A DNA stretch of 64,000 bases from Lutjanus erythropterus (GCA_020091685.1 CM034607.1:24179253-24243252); one strand, 5' to 3'; positions 10,980 through 22,800 are shown, numbered from the stretch's first letter. Made by a program: numbers and translations. The notes: generated by a model from the sequence alone, not told the origin.

Positions 10980-11230
10980 GAAAGTTGCAGGTGGGTTAAT
11001 TCTTGTATTGTCTTCGTTTGGCTGGATGTTGCCTTTAAAGCTGGATCAGACAACGGTGAGGAACACCGTTAGCCTGGAACATGCACCATCCATCCTCACA
11101 TTGGACCTCCAGCGTTGAGAGCTACTGCACACATGCACATGCTCTGCCTCCACAGCTCCTTTAAGTTCTTAAAGTCTGGGCAAGAAAAGTTGCACGCATC
11201 TCCTGCAGAGTGACAGCCTGCTTATAAATC
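10980..11230 (-). promoter_or_regulatory. angpt1: Putative angpt1 5' UTR and core promoter
   Basis: This lies directly upstream of the angpt1 start codon on the minus strand. A TATA-like box (TTTATAAG, plus-strand 11221-11228) would place transcription start near 11190-11200 and give a 5' UTR of roughly 210-220 bases, if there is no 5' noncoding exon. An inverted CCAAT lies at 11241-11245, unusually close to the TATA box. Several upstream ATGs occur between 11082 and 11101. The start site is inferred; no transcript evidence is available. Confidence 0.4.
11221..11228 (-). promoter_or_regulatory. TATA-like box
   Basis: TTTATAAG on the minus strand, about 245 bases upstream of the angpt1 ATG. 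It is the best TATA match in the first 500 bases of flank, but AT-rich DNA yields such matches by chance. Confidence 0.3.
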
Positions 11231-11491
11231 TTGATGTTCTTCCAATAAAATCGCAGCCAGACACAGACTGTGTGCTTGCATTTATCAATCTCTGCATTTA
11301 AAATAGGTGCTCGGTGAGCGGGGACGGTGTCGTCAGACCTCCCCTGGTCTCTCTGCCGTCCCGTCCTCCTCTGCTCTCTGACTTGACGACTGAGGAGAGT
11401 GAGAGAGACGCTCACTCTGAAGAGCAGTTCCAGCACACTCTGCGCCTGCCCCTTGCAGAGCCTGCACAGGAATGTGAGTGTGTGTGCACGG

Positions 11492-11492
<1 letters not shown>

Positions 11493-11564
<72 letters not shown>
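11493..11564 (+). repeat. (TG)36 microsatellite in angpt1 5' flank
   Basis: An uninterrupted TG run of 72 bases, about 515-585 bases upstream of the angpt1 start codon. Long pure TG/CA tracts can adopt Z-DNA and are length-polymorphic. Reading frames across it coding for poly-Cys-Val or poly-His-Thr are artefacts. Confidence 0.97.
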
Positions 11565-11566
<2 letters not shown>

Positions 11567-13044
11567 CCTGGCAGAAAAGGGACCCCAGCACAGAGGATGT
11601 GCTTAGACTGTGAGGATCGGTTTACAGGCGCTCTGACTGCAGCCTCATGTGGTTGACCTGCCTCACTGGCTGTGTGTTCACACAAAAGACTCCTCTGAAC
11701 GTGTGGCTTTAATTTATCTGCTCCTGAGATACGACTTGACTCCCTTCTATACTGTACAATGACAGGTGCTATATTACAACTAGGCTCAAGGGAGGTATAT
11801 TTCTAGGTGTTTTTATTGTCTGATTCTTCTTTTCACTCTCCTCCGACAATGAAAAACCATCGTCATGGCAAGTGAGATCTTTATAGAGGCGGAGGTGGAG
11901 GTCTTCATCATATATCCAAGCAACTTCAGACCTGCCAGCCTGTATGCATCTGGTTTAGCAAATACACATTTCTGATATCAAAATACGCTGGTATGATTTG
12001 TCACTCTAAAGCAGTTTTGAGTAGTGACCTCCTGAATAATCTGGTTGGTGTTAGTGTCTCAGTCTGCCCAGGATTCCTCAGAGGTTACTGTGTAACACAT
12101 GAAAGCTACCAAACTCATTTTTTGTGTGTTTGTCCTTCATGTTGAATGTCTTTTAGGGCCTGACTTCACTGAGAACTGCTTCCTGGCTCTCATTCAGTGC
12201 TGTCTGACACAATATTTTTTTTTTTATTTCCCACAACCATCTGGCGTCCTCCAGAAAATATCCTGCACAGTTGAGAGCCACTGCTGTAAAATACACAAGA
12301 AGCTGGTGATGGCTTGTGAGTTTTATTAAGTGTGCAGTAGTCAAGTCTCAAGAGGCAGCAACAATACGCCAACAAACGTCTAGCCTTCCAAAAATCAAAA
12401 CAAGAAGAAGAAGAATTTGACTGATCACAGCGCTGGATTCATTCACCTCGCTTTTTCCCACCTATGAAAAAAAAACATTCGCAAGAAATATTTTCAAAAA
12501 GAGATGAAGTTATGCCCCTTCTGATGCACCCTGTGGCATCTTACTTCAGAAAAAATATGAACGATAGTCTATAGAGATACATATGATGTCTGTCAATTTA
12601 AAAGACAACTTTACAAGTGACAAAATGTCCAGACTTAGCCAGCTACATCGCCACTGAGTCACGTAATGAGTGCTTGTGTGTAGAGTCAGCGAGTCCGGAT
12701 CGTCAAGCTGCATTTTTTTGTGGATACTGCGGTAAGACAAAAAAGTAGGGTTAGATAAAACTGGAAACTAGCTTACAGGAAGTCTGTTATTTACACAGCA
12801 CAGTGGGGACACGGGACAGCTCAGCTTTGACATGTAGTGCTTCACGCCTGACACACAGCGACAAGTTTCTGCAGTTTCTGGCTTCATGTTGCCGGCTTCA
12901 CTTGAAAATAACTGATGCGTAGTAGCTGGTAATGTGAACAATCTGTTAGCATCAACCAGAATGGAAATCTTAAAAGACTACTCCACTGATACAGCATTGT
13001 GAAACACTTCAGTTTCCAGGTGCCATAATTTCATGGAAAATAGG
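11565..13044. other. angpt1 5' flank, no gene seen
   Basis: Ordinary AT-rich noncoding DNA. Short frames near 12100-12375 and 12546-12740 show no protein resemblance. A poly-T near 12222 and AAGAAG repeats near 12402 are minor. Confidence 0.45.
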
Positions 13045-13350
13045 TGGTAATTACCAACTAATACATTGGAAATCTCTTTTAAATTACCCACAAATTACCT
13101 CCAAATTACCCCCAAATTTTATAGTTAACTATGTGATAATCTGCAAGTACCATTTTCATGTATTTGGTGGTAATTACAAAGCAACATATTTGAAATTTCT
13201 CTGAATTTACCTGAAAAGCACCCCTCACATTTCACGGTAAGTATGCATGAAAACGATACTTGCGAATTATCACATACTTAACCATTAAATTTGGGGGTCA
13301 TTTTAGGGCAATTTCAAAGAAATTTCAAATATATTACTTGGTAGTGACCA
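13045..13350. mobile_element. Foldback-type inverted-repeat element
   Basis: The arms at about 13050-13160 and 13246-13350 are imperfect inverted copies. The left arm runs from ACCAACTAATA through TTACCCCCAAATTT to CATTTTCATG; the right arm carries the inverse, CATGAAAACG, AAATTTGGGGGTC, TTACTTGGTAG. The spacer repeats the GGTGGTAATTAC word seen at 13043, so part of the arm is also directly repeated. Confidence 0.8.
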
Positions 13351-14189
13351 TCTATTAGCCACTAGCCTTAAACATAAATGAGATTTCTAACTCCTAGATT
13401 TATTTTTCATTTAAATTTGTAGTCCTCAGACCCAACCAACACTGACTCGTGTGATATAGGACAGAAGACTTTATACAACTTCTTAAGACCATGATGCATA
13501 AAATTGATATAGTTCCCCTTAAAGAATTAAAACTTCAATGTAACAATGAAGTTTCTCATACAGAGGCTTTGAAATTTAGTATTGTCTGGGATTGAATGAC
13601 ATTAATAGTAATTTTCCATCGCTGTAGCCCAGAAATAGCAGAACCAATATGAGCGTGAGAATCTGCAAAGACTGCAAAAAGCTCTAAGATTTATTTTCTG
13701 TCTTTCATCCATCCACTATATCTCCATTACACGCACATGTCCCTATCTTTGTTCGTTTAATGTACAGTATGTCTCTATCACACACACTCTCTGCTGTTAT
13801 GTTTTCAAGAAAACAAAAACGAAATCCAAGAATGAGCGGGGGAAGAAGGAATGTGTCTTCATCATTAGGCCAGAAGAAGGAGCAGAGTGAGGAAACGCAG
13901 CGCTGAAACGCTCTGGGTCAAAGGTCACGTCCTTGTCATGGACGGTCCATTTTAAAATCTCTGATTTGGGGAGACACAGCTGTCTGAATTCTGGCCAGAC
14001 TTCAACATTCCTCTTTAGTCCAAAACATCCAAATCTGTGTGACTCGAGTGTGCGTGTGTCCGTGCGTTTCTTTGTATGTAACGGATGTGTATAAGCAGCA
14101 CTGTGCTCATGTATTTACTGCCTCTATCTGCCTGCTCATGCTTACATGTTGTTCTGTCCATCATACTGCATGTGTGTGTGTGTTTGATA
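13351..14189. other. Noncoding, no recognised element
   Basis: No exon or repeat recognised. Short TG tracts lie near 14041-14060 and 14171-14182. Confidence 0.45.
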
Positions 14190-14903
14190 CACTGGAAAAT
14201 AAAGGAAGGGAAAAAGTTCTACAAAGAGACAGAACCCTCTGGGTGGGAACTTGATAAAATCCTTGGGATATAAAAGGCCTTCTGTAGAACCCTCTTGGTT
14301 GGCTCTAGATTCAACCCTTGGAATATAAAAAAGGTTCTCAGCAGAAACCCCTGAGCGTGTTCATGATAAAACCCTTGGGATGTAAAAGGGTTCTCTGTTG
14401 GAGCACCTCAGTGTGTTCCAGATAAAACTCTATAAAATGTTTTTAAGTAGAACCGCTTGAGTGTGTTGGTAAAACACTTCAAATATAAAAAGGTTTGCTG
14501 TAGAACTTCCTTGGGGGGGGTTCTAGATATACCCTCGTAATATAAAAAGATTCTCAGCATAACCACTTGGGTGAGTTCTAGATGAAAACCTTGGAATATT
14601 AAAAGGTTGTAACCCCCTGAGTGGGTTCTTGTTTGCGCTCTTCAAAGGTGGAAAGGTTCTGGATATAAACTCCAGATAGGATTCTGGCTGGAGCCATTAT
14701 ACCATGGAAGGGTTCTTTGTAGAACTGGGTGAATATATATAGATATATAGATATATATAGATATAAACTGTTAAATAAGAACTCTTTGAAAGGGCTCCAA
14801 ATGTAACCTTAATAAAAGGTTTTAACGGAAGCAAAAAAGGGTTCTCCCGAGGAGACAAGCTCGGGAACCCTGTGTGGTTCTAGAACCTTTTTTTCTCTGA
14901 GTG
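14190..14903 (+). mobile_element. CACT-ended element with 57-bp internal repeats, copy A
   Basis: Starts CACTGGAAAATAAAGG and ends TTTCTCTGAGTG; TA dinucleotides flank both ends. The interior is a degenerate tandem array of about 57-bp units with the words GGTTCTAGAT, AAAACCCTTGG, AATATAAAAGG, GTAGAACC. The 3' module GGGTTCTCCCGAGGAGACAA is shared with copies C and D. CACT ends suggest a nonautonomous CACTA/EnSpm-like element. An ATATATAG-rich stretch at 14730-14766 is internal. Confidence 0.7.
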
Positions 14904-15779
14904 TATAGTGTGTGTATTCAGTGATAGTGGGGGGCTACACAAAGTTGGGCCCTGTGTGTGGGAGCAGAGGGGCGGTGTGAACGAATGCATGAAGGAGACC
15001 CAAGATAACAAACCCCTTGAATAACTCAGACTGGCCAAGACACAAAGCATGTGCAAATATCTCTTGGAGTGCTTGTCTTTGCTTGACGTACTTTGCTGGT
15101 GTCCTAAAATCTGGGCGCCAGTTACTGTGTCCAAGGGAAACTAAGTGGAAGATAATCGGCACCTCTGGGCAACTTTAGTGTGCAAAATTAAAACTACACA
15201 CCACCTCTATGAGCAGCTGCACAACAAACCACTGATGGAGGGAAGAAATCAGGAGAAAAGAAGTTACATCTAGTCCTCTGTAAACCATAAATTGACCTGT
15301 TTTCTAAACCGTATCCCCTGAACAGCAATTATTCTGTCATAGTTAGTCATCTTAATTAGGCAGGGGCCTGTAAAGCTTTGGATTTCTTCCTGTGTCTCAC
15401 ATCAGGCTTCCCAAAACAAAAAACAAAAGGGAAAAAGTGTGAATAAAGGATAAGTGGCTGCCCTAAGCTGCTATGGTTGGTTTGTCCAGCTTGTCTAGCT
15501 TACTCTTACAGTAGGCTACCTAACCCAGTATTACCTCCAAGTCAAGAACCATGTTAATCTTGGATACTACTATTTTAGAGTTTACGGTAATGTTAACAGC
15601 TCTGTCCTGCTCTTTATTCGATTTAAGAAATGATTTTCAAAACCAAAAACACATAATATAACAGAGGAAAGGATTAAAGAATGTGTTTATCTGCTTTAAC
15701 TTAAGATGCAATCATTAGCATGTCTGGCTAACTACCTTCCAACTCAAACTGGGCAAAGGGCTAGATCCAGAATTTCTCA
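14904..15779. other. Noncoding, no recognised element
   Basis: No exon, RNA gene or clear repeat recognised. Two overlapping minus-strand frames at 14880-15162 are unlike known proteins. Confidence 0.45.
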
Positions 15780-15784
15780 ATGAG

Positions 15785-16240
15785 AAAGAGTAGAGATGCA
15801 TCTACGTGTGTCTGGTACCACACATTGATATTCTGCTATAAGGGAAAAAACACCCTGCCTTGTTTGAATATCTCTAAACCAATCACAATTGTCTTGGGCG
15901 GCGCTAAGCCCAGGATGCAGCAACTGGTTTCAATGCAAAATAGTGTCGGGGGGGACTTGTTGTGATGGAAAATTTGCATGTGGGGAGGTCAGTCCTCACA
16001 TTAAAATGGCTAAATCACGGAAAAGGACAAGGTAACTGTTGCTAGCTTGTGTATATTTGTACCATTAGCGATGCAGGTGCTAATTTGCTATTTTCAGCAT
16101 GTAGGTTGCTAGCTTGGAGGTTGCTGTTGTTTTTCCTATGGACTTAAAAAAATGTTGAAAGCAGATGCTGCAATGCCGATGGAAACCAAGCACCTCCGTG
16201 GCAGGTTTTTACCCGCAGCTGTTTTTAAAATATTAATCAT
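15785..16240. mobile_element. Probable interspersed repeat remnant
   Basis: The stretch AACCAATCACAATTGTCTTG followed by GGCGGCGCTAAG near 15877-15907 is a module I recognise from many percomorph repeats. The downstream GCTAGCTTG and GATGCAGGTGCTAAT words fit a decayed element. Ends are undefined. Confidence 0.4.
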
Positions 16241-17291
16241 GATATTTTTACTTGAAAACATGTCAGCTAGGGAACTTTCAAAGGGTTTCAAACTAACAGT
16301 GCTAACATTAGTTAGCTAGGTGAGAAGCTGTTTACTTCTGAATGAAATCAGGGACTATAAAAGTGCAGGGAAAATCGGCCAACAGTTATCATTGCAAACT
16401 ACAGGAAGTGCTGTGACAGAACCACAAAAAGCTTGACTGGCATAGCAACAGTAACTAAGGGAACGTTGCTTAGAGATGATTCAATTCTGCCTGGCCATAC
16501 ATGAAAAGTTAGTATTTGATACCAAAGTGTGTACATTCTTTTCATTCAAATATGTTTAAAACCTGCTTTTGCAACATCAAAATCACCATTCTTATATTTG
16601 ACTGTTATATTTGGCTTGTCTTCCTGAACAGCAGCAGAGCCTGTGAAGAAACACAAGCTGTTTATATTTATGATATGACTGGTGCAATGTCACATCTGAA
16701 TTCTTACTGGAATGTAAACTTATTGAGAAAACAAACCCGCTTTTCTAAGCTGCAAGAGTACAATCATTTTCCACCCCTCGAGGTCCCGTGCTGTCTGTCC
16801 TGCACTTCCTGTCCCACACATATAGGCCTATCTAATGCACAGCCAGTTTGGTAAAATGCAATAATCACTTTGCTGGTGACAGTCAAGCCCAGCGCGGGTC
16901 ATGTCAGTTGTGAGAGGCCTCGAGGCGGCAGGCCTTCATGGGAATCTGGTTGTGAAAGGTTTGGGAGGACATTTTGTATAATTCAGCATCAATCTGAATG
17001 ACACTGCCTTCCGCATGTAAGCTAAAATTGAATATATGATGTGGGAACATAAAGATACCAGAGTTTTTACATCTTTTTCCAGTTTTTCCTGGTGTGACTG
17101 GTGCTTTTTTTCTAATTTAGTTGTGGTGGCTGCTTACAGGTCAAATAATGTCAAGGAAGCAATTTCCACTGCCCAACTTTTACAGTTTCAGCTTGATTTA
17201 CTGACAAAAATTTCTTTTAAGTGTATCCTCTTACTTTCCAGTTACCATAATCCAAATGTGAGGTGATAAAAGTGTTAGTACACTCAAATAT
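16241..17291. other. Noncoding, no recognised element
   Basis: Includes a 112-codon open frame at 16516-16854 with no recognisable domain or composition bias; I do not regard it as a gene. Confidence 0.4.
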
Positions 17292-17361
17292 GTCGCTTTC
17301 AATTATCATCATGAGCTTTACAGTAAGTCGCTTTCAATTACTATCATGAGTTTTACAGTAA
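17292..17361 (+). repeat. 35-bp tandem duplication (two units)
   Basis: GTCGCTTTCAATTA...CATGAG.TTTACAGTAA occurs twice head-to-tail at 17292 and 17327 with three mismatches. Confidence 0.9.
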
Positions 17362-17483
17362 CAGAAAGTGCTTTCTAGACTTATTTTGCCCTGTGTTTCA
17401 TCTGTAAGGTTACATGCATTCTTCCCCCTGAGCTTGTTAAAGCCATTACTCATTGCTATTTCTTCTTTTGGTTAATGTGTTTC

Positions 17484-17632
17484 AAAGGTCCAGTGTGTAA
17501 GATTTAGGGAGATCTTTTGGCAGAATATAACAGAAATGTTATATAATTTTTTCATTAGGGTATAATCACCTGAAAATAAGAATCCTTGTGGGGTTTTTTG
17601 ATTTTTTTGTAAATATACGCCATGAATTTGAT
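17484..17632 (+). mobile_element. GGTCCAGTGTGTAAG repeat, left part
   Basis: AAAGGTCCAGTGTGTAAGAT and the following TATAATCACCTGAAAATAAG segment match a frequent percomorph DNA repeat from memory. It ends where the Tc1-like element begins; a segment at 18629-18675 may be its continuation. Confidence 0.55.
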
Positions 17633-18625
17633 GTCTGTTTCAAAAAAGCTGGGACAGGGGCCACAGCAGACTGAGAAAGCTGTGTAATACTCAAGAAAAC
17701 AGCTGTTTAGAATGTAAGTGACAGTATCATGATTTGGTATTCAAGGGGCATCCTCATAGGCTCAGTCATTCACAAGAAAAGATGAGGTTCACCACATTGT
17801 GGAAAACTGCGTGGACAAATACTCCAACAATTTAAGAACAATATCAACACAAAACTTCACCATCTACTATCCATAATTTCATTAGAAGGATACTATATGG
17901 GCTGTTTTCAGTAAAAACACATTACCACACTAAGACAAAGCCATATATCAAGAAAATCCAGAAACTCTGCAAACATCTCTGGGCCTGAGCTCATCTGAAA
18001 TGAACTGATGCAAACAGTGTGCTGTGGTCAGACGAGTCCACATTTCAAATTGTTTTCAGAAATTATGGACGTTGTGTCCTCTTGGCTTAAGAGGAAAAGG
18101 ACCACCCAGATTGTTACCAGTGCTAACTCTAACTAGACCAGCATCTCTGATGGTATGGTGGTGTGTTACTGCCCATGGCATCATGGATAAAACATCTGTC
18201 ACATCTGTGAAGGCTCCATTAATGCCGAAAGTTACATACAAGTTTTGGAGCGAGATATGCTGCCATTCAGATGACGTCTTTTTCAGAAACGTCAACGATG
18301 CCGAGACACATTCTGCACATGTTATAACAGTGTGGCTTCATGGTAAAAAAGTTCAAGTACTAGACAGACCTGCCTGCAGTCCAGACCTGTCTCACTGAAA
18401 ATGTTTGTTGCATTATGACGTGCAAAATACAACAGAGACCTGAACTTGTACGGAAAAGAAATTTAACTTTGAAAACTTCAGTTGATGTCCTTAGTTCTCA
18501 AAACACTTCCTGAGTGAAGGAAAATGTTATGTAGGCAGGTGTCAAATTCAGAATGAGTGTATGTTTACAAAAAACAACAAGCTAATGAGTTTGAACAGTA
18601 AATATCTTATTTTTTTCCAATAGAG
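17633..18625 (+). mobile_element. Tc1-like transposon remnant
   Basis: The 5' side reads GTTTCAAAAAAGCTGGGACA, then GGCTCAGTCATTCACAAG, the known upstream region of a common fish Tc1 family. The transposase relic follows, then the 3' noncoding AAATTCAGAATGAGTG and TTTGAACAGTAAATATCTTA. The distal terminal inverted repeat is missing, and a large part of the DNA-binding half of the transposase is deleted. Confidence 0.88.
17788..18535 (+). pseudogene. Tc1-like DDE transposase pseudogene
   Basis: The family cuts and pastes DNA at TA sites using a DDE catalytic triad after an amino-terminal paired-type DNA-binding region. Here the start region (GTGGACAAATACTCCAACAA near 17812) is followed by a large deletion, then WSDESTFQIVFRNYGR at 18025-18072 with the first catalytic Asp (codon 18031). 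That frame hits a stop near 18088. RPASLMVWWCV appears in another frame near 18137; CEGSIN...YIQVLE lies in a third. HSAHVITVWL and DRPACSPDLS (up to 18395) return to the second frame. The second catalytic position is changed from Asp to Asn (codon 18294). A short deletion at about 18396 breaks the frame just before the final Glu. Clearly inactive. Open frame 18024-18398 is a mosaic of these pieces. Confidence 0.9.
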
Positions 18626-18628
18626 TGC

Positions 18629-18690
18629 TTCCACAGAGGCTGCCATGTGGAACTGCCAAATTTCTAGTTACCAAATTATTTTTACACTGT
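18629..18690 (+). mobile_element. Possible right part of the GGTCCAG repeat
   Basis: AGAGGCTGCCATGTGGAAC followed by TGCCAAATTTCTAG resembles a module (GCCGCCATG...GCCATGTTTCTA) that I recall downstream in the repeat family seen at 17484. If so, the Tc1 copy is nested in it. Confidence 0.35.
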
Positions 18691-19430
18691 TAAAAAAGTA
18701 AAATTCATGTAAAATATTTTAATTCACTATTTCACATCTCAAAAATGTGTAGCACTTCCTAATAAATTTGCTTCTTTGATCTTCTGTCCCTGGCCGGGAC
18801 ACAAAGACGCTCTCTGTGAGTTATAAATGCAGTTGTCACTGGTTGTGGAAGGCAAAAGCGTTCCGTTTGACTCCAAAGACAAACCTCAGCAACTCATTCA
18901 GACGTGCTTGAATAGCTCCGGCTCTCTCAGTGTTTGCTCGTTTCTTTTAACTTGGATCATTTGAATTTGATTAAACGGTTGCATAATGTGGCCAGAACTG
19001 TGATGGCACCATTTATTTCGCCCCTGAGGTTCGCCGTTTGTCATGGTGATGTTGATTAAAGCGTACCCACACACACTCAAACACGCTCAAACACAGTGTC
19101 ATGGTAATGCTGAACCTTTGCCAGCATCTATACCATTGAGTCATCAGCAAAGGGACCTATTTGCAAGTGCTAATATGGTGACTCTAGCGTATTATTCTCC
19201 TGTTTTGAGTTCAGGGTGGACCTGTCATATTCTGAGTTCCTCCTGAAAGATCCACAGTCTGGTCTGCTGGGGCCTCGAGGGAACGTTAATCTCTCACACA
19301 ATAGCCTTGTTAGCATTTTGCTGAGTGATGACTTCACTTTTCACACTGAATGGCTCAAAGGTGAGAGTTAAGGAATTATGCATTTGTGTGTGTGTGTGCT
19401 TTGAGTGGATTTCAGCCCTGTGAAGGACTC
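18691..19430. other. Noncoding, no recognised element
   Basis: No exon or repeat recognised. Short frames at 18898-19246 are unlike known proteins. Confidence 0.45.
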
Positions 19431-19439
19431 TGAGTGGAT

Positions 19440-19870
19440 GTGCTGCTGGGAGTGAAGAGTTACACTGGTGGCTTACGCTCTGAAGCCACTTCAACAGCTC
19501 TGCAATAAGCCCATGGAGTAATAAGCTCACATTTTTAAGCCTGCTTAAAGAAATCCTTTTGGAAAATAATACTGAGGCTCAACCTCCAACGGTTTTCTTG
19601 TAGAGACAAACGTAAAAGGATTATGGGGAAAAGTAGACAGTCAGCTGAGCGTAGCGTTAAACAGAGGCCCGGCTGAACAAGAATAGAATTAAAGTGAAAC
19701 CCGTTATTCCTCATAGAGCCATTTCAAATGAAGAAAAACATCTCAGGAATAGCCGTCTTCGGTTCAGTGCCATGCTTTGATCCGGCATTGCTGTTGGAAT
19801 GGCAGCGTATGTCAGTCAGCTCACTTCTTTGGTCCAGACTGAAATACCTCATCAGCGATGATTAGATTGC
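19440..19870. promoter_or_regulatory. Candidate conserved noncoding segment
   Basis: A repeat-free, compositionally balanced stretch including CTTTTGGAAAATAATACTG, GGAATAGCCGTCTTCGG and CAGCGATGATTAGATTGCC. It stands out from the surrounding AT-rich DNA. Conservation is untested. Confidence 0.2.
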
Positions 19871-22800
19871 CATGAACAACACCAAAAAAAAAAAGTCTGA
19901 AAATACACATTAACATGATTCCAACTTGGCAAAAATAAATCAGCACTCATGTGAGCTAGTTTCTAAATCACTGTGCTGCACTTATCCATAACAGTGAATT
20001 AGTCAGCTACGTATTGTTCAAACATATTGGCCTCGTAGCTGTAATATTATCCCAAGTGTATAGACATGCTTGGATCATTTTGTAGCTTCGTGAGCAAGAG
20101 ACACTGAGTGTCTCACTATAGGATGACATTTAGGATTTTTGACATTAGGAAGAAATACTATCTTGTCTTAGGATAGGAATTTTACAGAACCGTCTTACCT
20201 GAAGACCCTGTCCTAATTTCAATTAAGTGCCAGAAATGGCAGCACCACTGTTGTTAAGAAGAAGAAGAAGAAGAGAGATGGAGAGATGCCTCATCACTCC
20301 AGTTTGAAAATGCACCAGCCCACATCTTCCTCAAAACCTTAAAAAACAGTTCAACTGTTAGTTAAGGTTTTGCCAGCACTGAGACATTGGACAACACAGA
20401 GAGGATGAGGAAGGTTTGGGTTTTCCCTAACCCTAACCACACGTTTTCTAAACCTACCCAGATCTTAAAAAACATTATAAAATTTAGTTTGTGCAATGTG
20501 CACAATGAACAAACAACACATACAAATCTCACAGAGTTTAACAAATCTAGGGTTCCCCTCTAGACACGACCGAAATGCCTCAATATTCTGTTACTGCATC
20601 ACCTTTTTCCACCGAAAATGTTTTCAGAAACATATTTCAGCGACAGTTTGGCGGTAATATAAGAGAGTTACTCACCAAGCCGCCATCCTCAATTCTGTCC
20701 TCGATCTCTCCTGACCCCCCTCCTCCTGTTGCAGTCATCAATCTTCTTTTTTTTTCTTCTTTGAAGCCATTTTCATATCGACCTTCAGGTAACACGGCAT
20801 TAACAGCACTTGCTTTTCCTGTTTCTTTGCTTTAGCAGGTCTTTTAATTCAACTGCTGCTGCTGTTAAAATGACAAACTCCAAACTCATAAACTTTTTAC
20901 TCTTTGATGCCATTTTCATGATTGAACACTTCTGACATTCAGTATGGGGCACGATGCTTAGCCTTATATGGTTTTACTGGGGTGGTAATTGTGCTAATTT
21001 ACAAGTCTCCTGCACGTGCGCTCAATTACACGCCAGCGGATCATTTACACAGGTATCTGAAAGTTATGAGCGTTTGCTGAATTGGATGTGGCATGTTTCG
21101 TACAAGCCCTTCGTATGACAAAAAGTCCGAGAAATTTAAGATAAGATTATGAAAATATGAGGCCCATTGTTATATTATTATATATATAGTGCCCTAAAAA
21201 ATGACAACAGCGAGGCTGAATGGCCTTGTCCCCAGAATGATGAAATTCCAGGCCTGCTGTGGACTCTTAGTTTCGTTATCCTCTGATCAAAAGGTTACTG
21301 ACAACACAGACATAAACATACAGCGCTTAGAGATGTAAAGTGTGGTTCATAGCTATCAACAGGGGCTCTGACCAAATTTTGCAGCAGCAGCAGATGATTT
21401 GATGGATTTCCTAAACAACCCTTTGTGACACGTTCCTGCCTGGAGCCATGATGTCATCAGGGTGAGACCAGTGGAAGAGTGACACCGCAGAACCATTAGC
21501 ACAAGGTGGCTGTCATTCTTCGTTATCCCCCCGGGGCTCCAAAGTCTGCGCTCACCACAGGCATGGCCTCTATCTCCTGTCAAAGCATTTGCAGCCAATC
21601 CCTGTCCCACCTCAGTACCTCCCATCCGCGACTCATGAGGCGAAGTTCAGACCGAGGTGAACGGAAAAGCAAGGAGGTTTCTGTCTGTCAGTGTGATGTT
21701 AAATCTTTTATTCCAGTCCGTAACTCAAGGCCAGGTTTTTCACTCACAATACTTCTGTGAGCAAGACAGAGTTCAGAAAAACGGGGCATCCATGGTCAAG
21801 GTAATCACTCTCCTGTTGGTCTGACAGCTGGGGGTATGACAGGGTTGCACTGTGAAATAAACGTCAAAACATCAGCAAACAATAGAAACAAAGATAAACA
21901 GATATAAAATAAAAGATGAGTCCATTGTCCAGTTTCGGCCTCCAGCAACGTTTGTGGTTTAGACCTTGTGTTTGTTTTGCCTCTGTGCTTCACCAATTTA
22001 TCATTATGGCAAAATCAATTTCAAACTTCATGTTGATGTGTATATTTTACAAGACGTTCTGTATATTGTTGTGTAGTACGTGGTACTGATCCCATCTGAT
22101 GTGTCCAGCTTCGCACTCTCATGCTTCCAGAGGCTGATCATGAACTGTGCGCTCTAGTTTGATTTGTCTTTATTGTTTACGGTGGAATCAATTTCTGCAA
22201 ATCACCGAGATCAAATTTGTCACAATCAGAGTTCATATGATGTGATTTGAACCCTGCTTTCAATTTGCAATCAAAAGCAACCCCATGTGAGAACAAATGC
22301 ACAAACACAATTGACCTTTGCTGCTGCAATGTTTGGTTGTTGCAAAGGTCAGAGGAGGTTTTGGCGAGACTTGGGAGTGTCTGCACTGCTGCTCTGGGTC
22401 TGCTACTCTCTGTTTTGACACTAATCTGGAGAGCTGAGTAAACACTGAACAATGTGGGTCTGCAGAACACAAAACACTGACAAATGCAAAACAACACACA
22501 GTCAAAACACGCAATGAACTGTGCATACACACAAACACATAAGGTATACAGAGGATCAGTAGCAGTGCCCGGTAGCGATACTTTTGAAAATTAATTTAAT
22601 TAAAAATTGCACTCCCAAAACTGTGCATGTTGGTTATATTGTCCTTATGATCCGATGATGATTTTCTGCTTTTTCTTCTTGTGTTTACCTTCTATTCAAA
22701 CTGCCGATGTTAGACTTATTTTAGTCACCTTCAGCTTTTTCTGCAGAGTTTACAGTTTACATACAAGATTTTGTGCTCTTGTGAAATTTTAAAGAGAAAA

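Noticed and set aside
10776..11118. Leucine- and alanine-rich plus-strand frames over angpt1 exon 1
   Set aside because: They are antisense shadows of the Ser/Gly triplet tract.
11161..11685. 174-codon minus-strand frame with poly-His-Thr
   Set aside because: It is produced by the TG/CA microsatellite and has no homology; it overlaps the putative angpt1 leader and promoter.
18024..18398. 124-codon frame as an intact transposase
   Set aside because: It mixes true-frame and shifted segments; the catalytic domain is frameshifted and the second catalytic Asp is replaced.
20425..20438. Interstitial telomere-like CCCTAA repeats
   Set aside because: Only about two units, as often occurs by chance or in fish repeats.
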